NCBI GenBank assembly: GCA_032207245.1
Contig: CM063501.1
Location: 60,919,377 to 60,983,376 of the forward strand
Reading direction: 5' to 3'
Length of the DNA stretch: 64,000 bases
Source of the DNA: Pardosa pseudoannulata
Lineage: Eukaryota > Arthropoda > Arachnida > Araneae > Lycosidae
Position 1 is the first letter of the stretch; each line of letters begins with the position of its first letter. Below, one piece after another: positions 13,501 through 26,500 of this stretch. The notes beneath the pieces were generated by a model, which saw only the letters and a list, made by a program, of their open reading frames with translations, ran no database searches and was not told the DNA's origin. The position numbers were made by a program, and so were the translations under genes.

Positions 13501-16500
13501 ATCATTTTGTCATGAGTACTAGCATGACTGTATTCAACATGTTTTCATTATAAATTGTACAAATGTATGTCAGAAATCTCAAGAGTGTTTAGCTTTAGGA
13601 CAATGATATTTGGAACACAGGAAATACAGCTGCTTAATTTCTTAGCATTCTCTACTTCATTTGTTGTGACTTTTGTAATATTTGTACTCTCTTCTGTTTC
13701 ATAATTGCCATTACCAGAATTCAGCTAGTCTCCTGTCATTATCTTTTTATCTATTAAAAATTCAGCATTAGACTAAGAGAATCATTCACATTTATTAATT
13801 ACTAAGGTTGACTTCAGTCACATTGTAGAGTAAATAGTGATGTATGCCTTTACTTTAAATATGCAACAGTTCAAATTTTAAGATATAGATGTTTACCAGA
13901 AAAAATTTTGAGTCAAACAGGAGGGAAAATCCAAAGTGAAATTAATCAAGATTGCAAGAAAATAGTAAAAATTTGAAGCATAGGGTTTGAGAAAGACTGG
14001 TTTAACTGTATATACTCATTCAATCAGATAAAGGAATTAGCATGGTTCTAAAATCTTTAATTATTCTATGATTCTGATTCTAACTCTAAGAAAGAAGAAA
14101 ATTCCTTTATCTTTTCTGGATTTCTGAAAGAGTCCTTACACCATAAATATAATTGGGAAAAAATAAGTATACCATATTTAATAATTATTAAAATGAAAAA
14201 TGAACAAATATAAATGCTATTTAGAAATTTAGTAATTGTCAAAAATTTGTATGACTAATAATACAAAATTGCTCAAAATTTATAGGATTATTAGGTATCT
14301 GTGTCTTAATTGTTTTTTAGTTTGAGGTTAAAACAGAAAAATCTGTAACAGCTATTCTGTTATATTTATAGCTATAAGGGTAGTTATGCTAGTACTAGAT
14401 TTACATTATGAATAAAGCATATTCTTTTATGCTAAGAAATGTTAGAAGTAACTTTAAAAAAATCTTAAATTTAACATCTAGAAAATGAGAATTGAGATAA
14501 ATAAATTATACAATATCTGAATTTTCACGTTACATAAATACAAATTTTACACGTTGTAAGAATCAAGCCCATAATTTCTTCAAATTGCTTTAAATTTAAA
14601 TTCGTTATATATTCAAGATCAAATTTTCTTTCTTTTTTGTGTGCACATATATTTACATCCACATTGTAGAGTAAATCAGGTGATTAAAATTCATTATTTC
14701 ATAAAATCTTGATTAAGTGTAAACAGATCAAGGAATCAAATTATGCACCCTTTTTTTTTAATCTATATGTAAAAATATGTTACTCAACTTAAGTAATATG
14801 AAACTACTAATTGGATTTCATAACATTTCAGTCATAATTGAAGTTGCTGCTTTTAGCTATAAAATGTGTTTATGTATAATGTACAAAATACATCCCAGTA
14901 CTGCTATAATTTTACAGTTCATGATTGTTTGTAAAAACATATAAATATTTTTTTTTAAATTCTAAAACTGCTTTATAAGTTTATGTTCATATGTCTTAGT
15001 AATTATCCTCACAGTCTAATGGCCCTGGTTTGATGCATAACTGTCTTAGTTATTACATAATTTATGATCTTTTGAAGGGTTGTGGGGAATTATAAATTTA
15101 AAGCTTAAATGCCTTAATTCAAATCTAATATATGATACAAGATAAATATTCATCAAGTGCATAGGATCTGAAAATATGTATCAATCAATAGTGAGAAATG
15201 TTTTTGTGCTATTTAAATTATTTTTACTGATATGGATAAAATTCTTTGTTTTTATTTTCCAGCATTTGACCAAGTTGTGTGCAGTTGTGGTAGAATGTGT
15301 TAGTGCATTAGCTGTGAACGATGTTCTTCAAACTCATATGTATCAATCTGGTGTTTTATTCCATCTTTTGATATTTCTTTTCAATTATGATTTTACTCTG
15401 GAAGAAGGAGGGGTGGAACGTGCTGAAGAATCAAACAAACAAGTGAGTTTTAGAAATTAATTCTAATCTTATTTATATTTCAGAAATTTTAAGCAATTCT
15501 AAAGTTTAACTATATGTATATTGTATCAACTAGGAATGGAACTCTTGTTTCATTTTCCAAAATTCTGAATTTCAATTGAATATTTGTCATTTGTAGAATG
15601 TGCTCATAATTGTTACTCATGGATTGCCAATCATCTGAATTAACTTATGCTTATTCTATTGAAAATATATTTTGGCTTCAAGTATTCATTATAACCAGAT
15701 TTTATTGTGCCTGTTATATTAATTAAATTAGGGTTTAGTTCCATTTTCTAAATACATACTATTCCGACCGTTTGTTGGTGCAATGCCCTCTAGCGGAAAA
15801 AAGAAAAAGTAGATAGAGTAACGGTTTTGATGTGTGGTCGAACAAGTGGAGTTATATATTTTAGTTATGTGTAAAGGAAATAAATAGTGAAATTCATTAA
15901 AATGAACTTTCGTGTGTATGTGCAGTGTTTGTGACCACATACTATAGTCTCAGCTCTGTAGTGTACTATGATGTAGAGAGGTGGCTGCATCAGTAGGCAC
16001 TGTTATGATTTGATATTTCTTTTTCCCTCCATAAAACTAGAAGTGTTAGCCTAGAACATTCATGAAACTTAAATAAACTATTGAAAACAGAGGTCATCAT
16101 TTCTAAAATTATATACCAGTTCTGTAAAACTAGCTTGCAGAAAGAAAAGTTGCATCTTTTTGTTAAAAATCTAAAAATTAATGAACTATTATAAGATACA
16201 TATATATAACTTTACTCTAAGGAACTACAAAATGCCAGTAAAATAATGAGCACTGATGCATCAAAAATAAACTTTGGAATAGGAAATAATAATACTAGTG
16301 CCAAGTTTGATTCCTTAATTTAAAAGTATATACAAGGATTTTCAATCTGCTAACTATTCCAATAATTATTATTTTAATGTTTATGATATTAAAAACAAAT
16401 ACAGGAATTTGTTCAATGATGCAATTATACCAGCTTTATTTATTTTTAACTCTTATAGTTCTTACTTGGGATAGGATGATGTAGGAAAATCTTATTAAAA

Positions 16501-19500
16501 AAGGCCACCATAACTCAAAAATGTTTGGGAATCACTGACTTAGATAATTTTTTGGTGTTCACATAATTATTAAATCTTTGTTCATGTAAAAATATAGTTT
16601 TCATTGCTTTTTAGTCATTTATCTGTATATATTTTCACTTATGGGGAAACTTTAATGTAATAGTTAGTCTTTCCTGGAAAAAGTTCATACTTACTGATAA
16701 ATACTTTATTTTTATTTATTTATTTTTGGGGTAACTAATAGCATTATAGTAAACTGTATTTAATTTTGCTGAATATAGTACTTTTGTGTATTAAAAATAT
16801 ATAGAAATGTCAACTCATTTTCTTCTAATGTGTTCATGTTTTTGTGTAATTTGGATTCAGATTAAACAGCTCATAGTGCCTTATTTATTTGATAAATATA
16901 CTCTAAGATAAATATGTAAAAGAGATTTCTTTTCACAGGTTACTTTAATCCTAAAAGTACTACTATTTATTAGTATTATTAAGAAAAAAAATTGTTTATT
17001 TTTAAAGTAATTATAAAGTGTACCATTTTAAATGGAACCAATCTTATATACCTTTAAGTAATTACTTGATAACATAATTATAAATACTGTGGGTTTTAGA
17101 AATTTCCAGACTTGAAAATTTTTATTTTAAATTTTTTAGTTTACATGGCAATTTATCCTTAATTGAGAGGTATTAACTTCTGTTTTGACCTATGGTCAAA
17201 AGTTTTTTTTACTATGTTTTATTGTCTCTTAAAAATTTTAAGAAAAATATTAAATTTGACTAGAGATTCATATATTACTCTCATCCAACAACTGTAAACT
17301 TCAAAGTTAAGAAACAGAAATTTTCCCCTTAGGAAATTGCAAATCAACTGGCAAAGTTAAGTATGAGAGCTTTATGCAGAATTGGTGGTTATGGCACTGG
17401 AGATAATGAGACTCCCAAAAATGATGCTGTGCATATGTCCTTAACTGCCATGCTGACACCATATTTGGTTAATCAATTGGGAAATGGAGATATTCCTGAG
17501 GTAAGTTATACTCTTATGCATAAGTTTTTAAGTGCCTTAAATGTAAATATTTTGATTAGAATTACATTATGTAATGCTTTTTGTTTTATTATCTTGATTT
17601 CAGATGAGAGAATTTCCATTGATTATCACATATTTGATAATTATTAAGTTAATATTTACATTCTAAACATATTCATTGTACTTTAACACCAAAAATATTT
17701 TTTTATTTGAAAGAACTTCCAAATAAAACCACTATATCCATTTGCATTCTATGTATAATATATTTTTTTAAATTACACCTGCCAAGGCTCGTCACAAACC
17801 TCAGAAGGTGGGTGCATCTCAGAAATGTTAAACCAAAATTGCTCCGCACAGCCAGCCAAGTATGTTGGCAACAGAGGCACCACTTTCAGTGATACCAATG
17901 ATGTCAAAATTTTCAACATGAAAAATTTGCTTTAATTCAATAAATCTGTCCTCAGTGAGGCCACCAGCATTCCAAAATAAAATTTTAAGGCTAGGGTTGC
18001 CCTTGTTCTAAAAAGAACATCTAGCAGAAACCTTCGGCTTCATCAGCCAAAGTCAAAAAATCAAAATATCAGATTGACAGGAAACGGTGAAAGCTGTTAC
18101 ACATTTAGCGCTACCCAGGAGGGGAATGTAGCTTAAAGAATGCTATGAATTCGTGTAACACTACCTCCCTTGGTACACTATATAAATATTTATATACAAG
18201 GTGAGTCTAAATTGTTTTTACAAAACAAGAGAGGGAATAGTGCCTATCTAGATGAGCAATAATTACCATAGAGCATAGGGTTGCATTTCGTTCTCAAAAG
18301 CAGAAAGGCATAAAGTTGAATGATTTTAAGCATGAACAAGTAATTCCCTCTGATGTCATTTTGTACCTGCCTATGCTACATAGTTCAGGTGAGAACTCTT
18401 AATTTTATTTTTCCTGCTTGTCAGAAAGGGAAGCGTTAAATGGTTCGAAAAATCTATAGCTATTTATAATACAACAGTAATAAAAATTTTGGATTAATTT
18501 ATTATAAAACTTTCTCATTGTTTTGTGGAATTTGTTGGTTGTAAATGCTAAAATACTGAAGCCAACATAGACATTTTTATTATTCTGCAAAAAAGAAAAG
18601 AAAATGTTACAGTATCTTCAGACACATGCAATAATATATTTATCGTTCCATTTATCTTATTATATGCCGAACGATGACCGAACGGTTAGGGTGCTGGCCT
18701 TCGGAACCGGAGTTCGTGGGTTTGAATCCCACTATAGCATGGATGTTCATAGCCTTTCGGAATCGGCTTTAAACTGTAGGTCCAGGTCTCATTAGCCCTC
18801 ACATTGCAAATAGTAGACCATAGCGCTCCCAAACCAAACCAAACCATTTATCTTATTTTCACCAGAATAAGCTGATTTCCAAAACTCTCAAATATGTATT
18901 TCAAATAATTAATGGTTTAATGTCATTGAATACTTAATTTCTGCTTTCATTGAAAAATCAGGGGGGAGGGGTAATCTCAGCTGGTTTTTTTGTAAGTCAT
19001 GTATATGTAGTATTCATGGCTAAAATTATCTTTTATATTTTAATTAAAGGAAATCCACTTTTCCCGTTTTAATCTTCTGATTGTATTAGAACAGCTGGAA
19101 AAAAAAAATAGAATCGGTTTTCATTTCATGCTATATACATTAAAGTGCTGCATACATGTTTATCTTTTATAACATTGTATGTACATTTGTACAATGTTTT
19201 ATTATATTTTTAATGTATTCACTACTATTGTAATGATGAAGACTTTTGTTTATGATAGAAAGGATGTAAAGTTTCAACTATACTTGATTTTCCTCTTTTC
19301 TAATGCAAATCTCTTATGAGAAACTACTAGGATATTTCAAACTTAATTTCTGTGTCAAAACACTAGTTAAAAAACATTCAATACGCTTAATTAAGTTCAT
19401 ATTGCTGTATTCAATATTCAGAAAGGAGTAGCACATCAGACAATGGTTAAAGATTTTTAAAGTAAAGCACTTACCTGTGCACATATCAAGTATTTCAAGA

Positions 19501-22500
19501 TGTGCAGTAAAGGTATATTTTTTCTCATTTTTAGGTTAAATTTTTAATTTAAAAATTTAATGATTATTACTGTGTCCAATTTATGACTACTACATACTAA
19601 TGTAACTACTACATTTGAAAACTTTGAACTTTTTACTTTTATATAAATTTAAATTACATTTCGTTTATACATCATTTTATGTTGGTCCCTTGAACAGAAT
19701 TTAAAATATTTTTTACTCTATAACATTATTTATCTGGACTCAAATTAATACCCTCTGTCAATAGTTATTAAACATTGTCTTTTACCATTTTTTTTTTTAA
19801 TCTTAACTTATCTAAGTTATACTGCATTAAAAATTTCCTGTAACAAAATGAGACACCAATCATAATCTTTTGATTTTTCAGATTTTAAAAACATTAAACA
19901 GTAATACTGAAAATCCTTATCTTATATGGGACAATGGTACTCGTGCTGAACTCATGGAGTATTTGGAAGCACAGCGTACAGAGAAAATTCGATCTGTAAG
20001 TTTACCAAATTTTTTTTTACTTGCTTAAATACCTTCAACTGTTTTTTATACTTTTTGCTATAACATTTCCATTTCATATAGGGAGAGTGTGATCCTACAT
20101 ATGGCAGTGACTTCAAGTTTTCTTCTCATAGTTCTGAGCTTATAATAGGTGATATTTTTGTGAGAATATATAATGAACAACCTACGTTTCCACTGCAGGT
20201 AATTTTAACTTAGTTTTAATGTCTCTATTTGATTTTAAGTTTTTAATTTTTGGAGAATCATAAAGATTTTTTTTTTAAATCTGCTGGGTATTTCTTCAGT
20301 TTTTTTTTTTTTTTTTTTTAAATCTTTATTTTAAGGCAAGAATTTAAAAAATTCTTTTAACTGTTACAAAATTAACCATATATTCACCCTTTTATTATTT
20401 AAGTCTTTCATGGGCTTTGGGAAGATTACCTCCTACCTACAGAATCTTACCAAATAAATCTGCAGGAAATTGAAAACGGATTTATAAGCCACCTTATATT
20501 CAGTATAGCATTCGCTCATCAGCTAATTAACAATTATTCCCTAAAAAAAATGAAGGCCATCTTACTAGCTTCAAGCAAAGAACTGTATGGTTCTGTATGA
20601 TCAGTCAGTATGAGAAATTATATTTAAAAAATCTTATTTAGTTGGAAACCAAAGTTGGTTGTAGCAGATGTAACATTAAGTTCCCAGGAAAAGAGTACCC
20701 ACTACATGTGTGCAAAATGTGATTCACTATTGGTCATCGGGGTATGCTTCTCATCTTTGGTGATAATCACCATTTAATTGAATTTTCTCTATAGCCATGG
20801 TTACATGGAAAGCAACTTCCCACTCCTAAAATTTAAAAGTAATGTGAATTTCAGAAAAAAAATATTTCCTTAAATGCTATTGTTTAATTCATCTTAAAAC
20901 ACTAATATATTCAAGACATTTGGTACACTTATTCTAGAAATGTTTACTTATTTTCATGAGGCTTAATATTGGCCATTGTTGTACGTTTAGTTTTGTTTAA
21001 TGAAAACTATCATGGACATTAAATGTGTTTATAATAATAAAAAGAAGATTCTTTTCTGTAGCCAATAACAAAGGTAAATTACCAAATATTGCTAAATAAA
21101 GCAAAAAGTGTGTTCAAAAGTTTACATAATGTACTTATTATGTATACTCAGACCAAAGACTAGAAGCAAAGCAGCAAATTTTTTTTAAAGTTTATTTAGT
21201 TATAAAGAACATTTTATGATTAATTTTGATTTATGGAGCTTTCTAAGGCTATTTATATTTATTTTATAATCTTTAGTGTGAAATAATTTATATCATATTA
21301 AAATATTTTAAAGCTAATATTCTTTTTACTAGATTCCTAAACATTTCACTTTGGAACTTTTGGATTTCCTCTGCTCTCAAGCCCAGTATCTTTACTCTCT
21401 CATGACACTAGTTGCTAGTGGTGTCAAAACTGAAACTAATCAAACTCGTCTAACAAATGTTGAAATGGCTTTAGAAGCTCTTCGAAATGTCATCAGAAAT
21501 AACCCAGGTACTTTTTAGTGTCAAATTTACAGATACTACTCATTTCCTATGTATAAAATGTTATAATTAAATCAAAATTTTATGTTTTGTCCGTGTAGGT
21601 GTTGAAATGCAGTGTATTGGGCATTTCAAGTTACTTTTTAGCCTTCTTCGGTTAGATAATTGTACCAAAGTTCAAGCCCTTGCTATTGATGTAAGTACTA
21701 TAACTTTGCATTTTATTGTAGTAATTATAAACTCAAACTGTATTTTAGTAGTTGGTATATAGTTGATAAATCTAAAAAATTGCAATTTTTAAATTTTGTA
21801 ATAATTATGTGTGCATATAATAATTAATGGTACATTTTGCTACCCACATCTTGTTGAATTTATTTATGCTAGTAGTTTGAAATATTAATGCATTCCACAT
21901 TAAGGATAGTCATTAACCACATAATTATTGTATTAGTTTTACTAATTAATGTGACCACTTCTAAATGAATTTGCATTGGTGAGATGTCATAATGGTCAGC
22001 ATGCACAACTAGGATCCCGTGTTGCTGGGTTCAAGCTTGGCTGGTGCACTAAAAATCTCCCTGTCCACCCAAAGAATGTGCAGGATAAATCTGTGAGTTT
22101 GGATGTTCTCTTGTCAATCAGTTTGGCAATTGGGAGAGCGATATAAAATCAGCAGTAAAATTTCCCTCTCCCGAAGGTATCAAATTTAGGGTTTCTGCAG
22201 TGTGACATGACATAACATCAGATATCAAATCTATTTTCATTTTAAATTGAAAGGGATTATCAATTTGATTTTACATATTGTCATGCTATTATTATAGTGT
22301 ATAAATTCATTGAGTAATAATTCATTTGGAAACATTATCGCAATTCAGTATAAGAAAATTTTCTCTGTATTTTTATTTAATCAGGCATAGTATTTTTTGA
22401 CACTTATGTTTAGTTGTAAATCCTCCCCCTGTTTCTATATTCTTATAATTTGAATTTACAGGTTATATCAGGAGTTACAGGCAATCAAGAGTGTGTAAAT

Positions 22501-23531
22501 GACATAGCTGCTAGTGATGTTCTTGTATATCTGTTGCTTGTGCTCCACTCATTTATGGTTTCAGCTAGTAAGTAGCCTCCTATCATATTCTTATTAGCCC
22601 TGAAGGTGGTATAAGTTGTATTCAGTGTTACTTGTACAATTTTGTCAACCTTGCTACTATCATATTGCATTTGAAATTTGCTTGTAATTTTTTTATCAAA
22701 AATAAGAAATTTTAATTGCAGTTAAAGGGTTTATAATACATTAACTGAATCACTTAAGTTTTTTTTTTTTTTTTCCAAATGATTATATAGATTGAAAATT
22801 AAAATTTAGCCATGACTTTATATCAAAAATAAGAAAATCTGCCTGTGATTAGAAGATTCTATAAATGTAAACATAAAATAAAAAATTTGAATAGATAGAT
22901 TTCTATAATTTTCAAAACTATATATATTTATATTATTAATAAAGAAATTTTATCGGAGTTAGTCTGTTAATATCCTTCAGAACTATTTTGAAGAATTACA
23001 TAAAGTCACTAAGTAGCCACAGTTAGTAAATCTTGTACTAAGTAATGTGTTAATTTAACATTTTAAAAAACTTAAAAAAAATAGTTTTCTGAATAATAGA
23101 AATATCTATTATAATCGTACAAGAATGTTCATTTTTAAAAACTTTAATCTTAAGATTAATACAAAATTGTTCAGACACTTTCTCTATAATTTTAATGTTT
23201 GTAAATATTCAATTTATGAAATTTTTGAAGTGTAGTTAAATTATGTTAAATATGCTAATTTTATTTTGATGTCAATGTAATATAAAATTTGGAAATTAAT
23301 AAATTTCTATGAAATTTTGAAAAAAAAAATATTGTAACTGTATCTTGTTTCTAACACAGTTCAAATTTAAAAAAGAACTGAAGCTGTTGAACCTTAAATT
23401 TTTTGCAAATATTTAACATGTTAAATGCTTTGTGTGAATGTATGTAAGCACAGTTGTGCATAAATGGTATAACCTAGAGCTATGAAATTTAGTACACAAG
23501 TTCTTAGTGACACAGTGCAAAACTTAAATAC

Positions 23532-23567
<36 letters not shown>

Positions 23568-26500
23568 AAAAGAATTAGCTTTTTATTTATTTCATGCTAA
23601 ATTGATAACAATTTTTTGTTTCTGACAACAATTTATCTTATCCAACCAGTGGGGTGATGTTTTAATCTGACAAATGAGCACATGATGTTGTCATTACCAC
23701 TTTATATACAATTTCTTGAGTTGATTGCAATTTTTTAGTATTTTATTTTTATTATTATTATTGTGTATGGCTTCTTTTTTGTATGGGGTTCTTTAAAAGT
23801 TGACTTCATAGACTGTTTTATTATGGGTGCACATTTAGGCGGGCAACTTAACTCCCTATGAAGAGACAAGACAAATTGAAAACCAAACTTTACTATAATG
23901 CTGGTAGATTAAAACTCATATCCTCCAGTATTATGATCTATGCAAAAAATGCAAACATATATAAAAATTAGCAGAATAAATTGTCTACAAATATAAAAAC
24001 ACTCTGCTAAATAAAAGGAAAAAAATCAATGCATTACCACTTATCCAGTCTTCCTCTAATGAGGATGAGAAAGTTGTTATTCAGCAATATTTTTTGATGA
24101 TGTACTTGTAAACTAGATTTTAAAATAATTTTTTACTTGTGGTATCTAACAAACTGGATCATTCAGGAGTTTTTCCTAAAACCACATCAAATGTACTTTT
24201 TTTTATCAGCACGTAATTTCCTAATTTATTCATGTATTTTATGTATGCATGATTTTGTAATGTATTCATTTGTAGTGATTTTTTGTGAAAGATTAATTTC
24301 TCATTCATTTTTGCAGAAGTAATTTATCATTATTGTTTAAAGTGAATTTTCTGTAACTTTTATCCTGTAGGTCAAATCACTGTTTTAGAAACCCTTATAC
24401 CTTTGATGTCTAATAGCAGACTAGTCAAAGATGCCATGGCTAAAGGTAAATTATTATTTTGTTTAACTATAAAATAACCAATTGATATTTTGAATTTATC
24501 TCAATTTTAACCCACAAAAATTTTCATTTTTCACTTATAAATGTCCTTAATAAACTTAAGCAATATATATAATGTGTGTGTATAGAAAACTATTATTTTT
24601 TGTTGAGTGTGTTCATTTTTCATGAACTTTTATAAAAACAACATCTTTTACATTATTTAATTGAAACACTTTTTTTAAGCTAAATTATAGGGGATCAGTT
24701 TATATGCAGATCCTCTAACCTCATCAAAAAACATAGATATATTTTCATTTGCCACATACAAATGATATGTCACCAAATATACTTATATAAAAAATATTTC
24801 TTTATATTCGTTCTTTAAGTTTATGAAAGTTTTTTTCCCTGTGTCAAAGCATTGGTAATATTTGCTATATACCTTCTATAAATCCAATAAGATTGAGCCT
24901 TGATTAGATATTGTCAAACACTTTGTTAAAAAAAATGAAGTAAATGGTATAATAATAAAGGGCTGCACTAATGAGTGCTATTACTTATATAGCATTACCC
25001 AGGAGGCACATGTTGCTTAAGAGATGCTACAGATGTGATTTATAACCCACCCACCCTTAAAAAAAAAAGTTAATTTTAAACTAAATGTATTATTTATTTT
25101 ATGAAAATATGTTGTTTTATTTTTGAAATCTTTGCTGACTTTTTATACCATTGCAAAAATGAAAAATTTGTTTATGCTGAAATTTGCTCCTGGCTTAGCA
25201 AATGATTGGAAATAATGAGCTAGCAATAAGCAGGGTTACCAAAGTTGAAGCTTGAATTGTTGACATTTGGCCTTTTATTTTACAGCCATTCAATTCAAAA
25301 ACTATTATCCTCCATTTGTTTGGCTGCATTTTAGTCCCCATGGCCATATGTCTGAATGTTACAGAATTTTTTCTTTTTAACTTTCATATAAGCTTTGAAT
25401 TTTAGGTAAATTTAAAAAAAAATTAACTTTTGGCATATACTTTGAAGTATATAGTATATTATTTTCCTTTTAGCCATTATGAGTTAACTGCTGTTTGTGA
25501 CATAATGTATTGTAATTATGAGGGTTAAGAAGGCTTAATAGTCTTTTTGTTTGGTGTAATATAAAGCATTTATTTTTCTGTCTTTTTTTCAGGTGCTGTG
25601 ATATACCTTCTAAATTTATTTTGCAATTCAACGGATCCAACAATTCGTGAGTTGACTGCAAATTTGTTAGCAAAAATGACATCTGAAAGATTAATAGGTC
25701 CTGTTATTCGAATAACATTGAATAAATTCCTCCCATCATTATTTCTGGATGCAATGAAGGATTCGCCTGAGGCTGCTGTACATATGTTTGAAGGTAAGTA
25801 ATTTTTTTAAAACTATATTGCTTATTCAATTTTTCATTTTATGTATGTAATTTAGTGACTGGCTTCTGGTATTCTGGTTTACCCCTTTTTTTAATGGTAT
25901 TTAACAAATCTTTTAAAGCAAAATATATTCAGCTTTATAAGAATATTGAGAACTGAAGAACTCCTTTTTGGATATTAGGAAAGAATAGCTAAAATTAAAC
26001 AAAATATGTTGAAATTAAACCAGATCTATAGTAACAGTAATAAAAATTTCTCTTCTACCAACTCAAAATTTGTACATGTGTTATATTAGTAAACATTATT
26101 CATGGTGTATTGTGATATTTTACTTACTGCATTATTAAATTTTTAAAATTTTTAAGATCTTACATATGGCTGAACCCACCCCAGTCTTTTGCAGTCTTAA
26201 ACCCCTTAGCAATCATAACTTATGATTAATTGTGATTACAAGGTTGGCACCTACAGACTGCTATTAAAACAGTATTATTTGTTAATATTTTGAGCCCTAG
26301 GTAACTATAGTGACTATTTTATGCATAAACAACATAGAAGCAACTATTTCTAGTAACTAGGCATTTTTTTTTTTTTATAAATTAACAACTATTTTCAAAA
26401 GTTGATTATTTTAGATGCAGTACAGCTACCAGGAAAACACTGGGTATATTTCAAAAGTACTTAATTCAGGGTATTTTCTAAAATTTAGGAAATCTGGATG

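Larger units (their letters stand above)
17501..19881 (+). other. Rme-8 intron with LINE and SINE insertions
   Basis: 2.4-kb intron, one of the longest here. It holds a minus-strand LINE endonuclease relic (17828-18007), a dispersed repeat (18085-18175) and an intact SINE with target duplication (18648-18857). The remainder is AT-rich with no features. Confidence 0.75.

Noticed and set aside
15728..15940. 70-codon minus-strand open frame in an Rme-8 intron
   Set aside because: Overlaps a probable transposon remnant and matches no transposase motif.
18675..18745. Candidate tRNA gene from box A and box B
   Set aside because: No tRNA cloverleaf ends, and the sequence continues into a repeated body with tail and target duplication, so it is a SINE.
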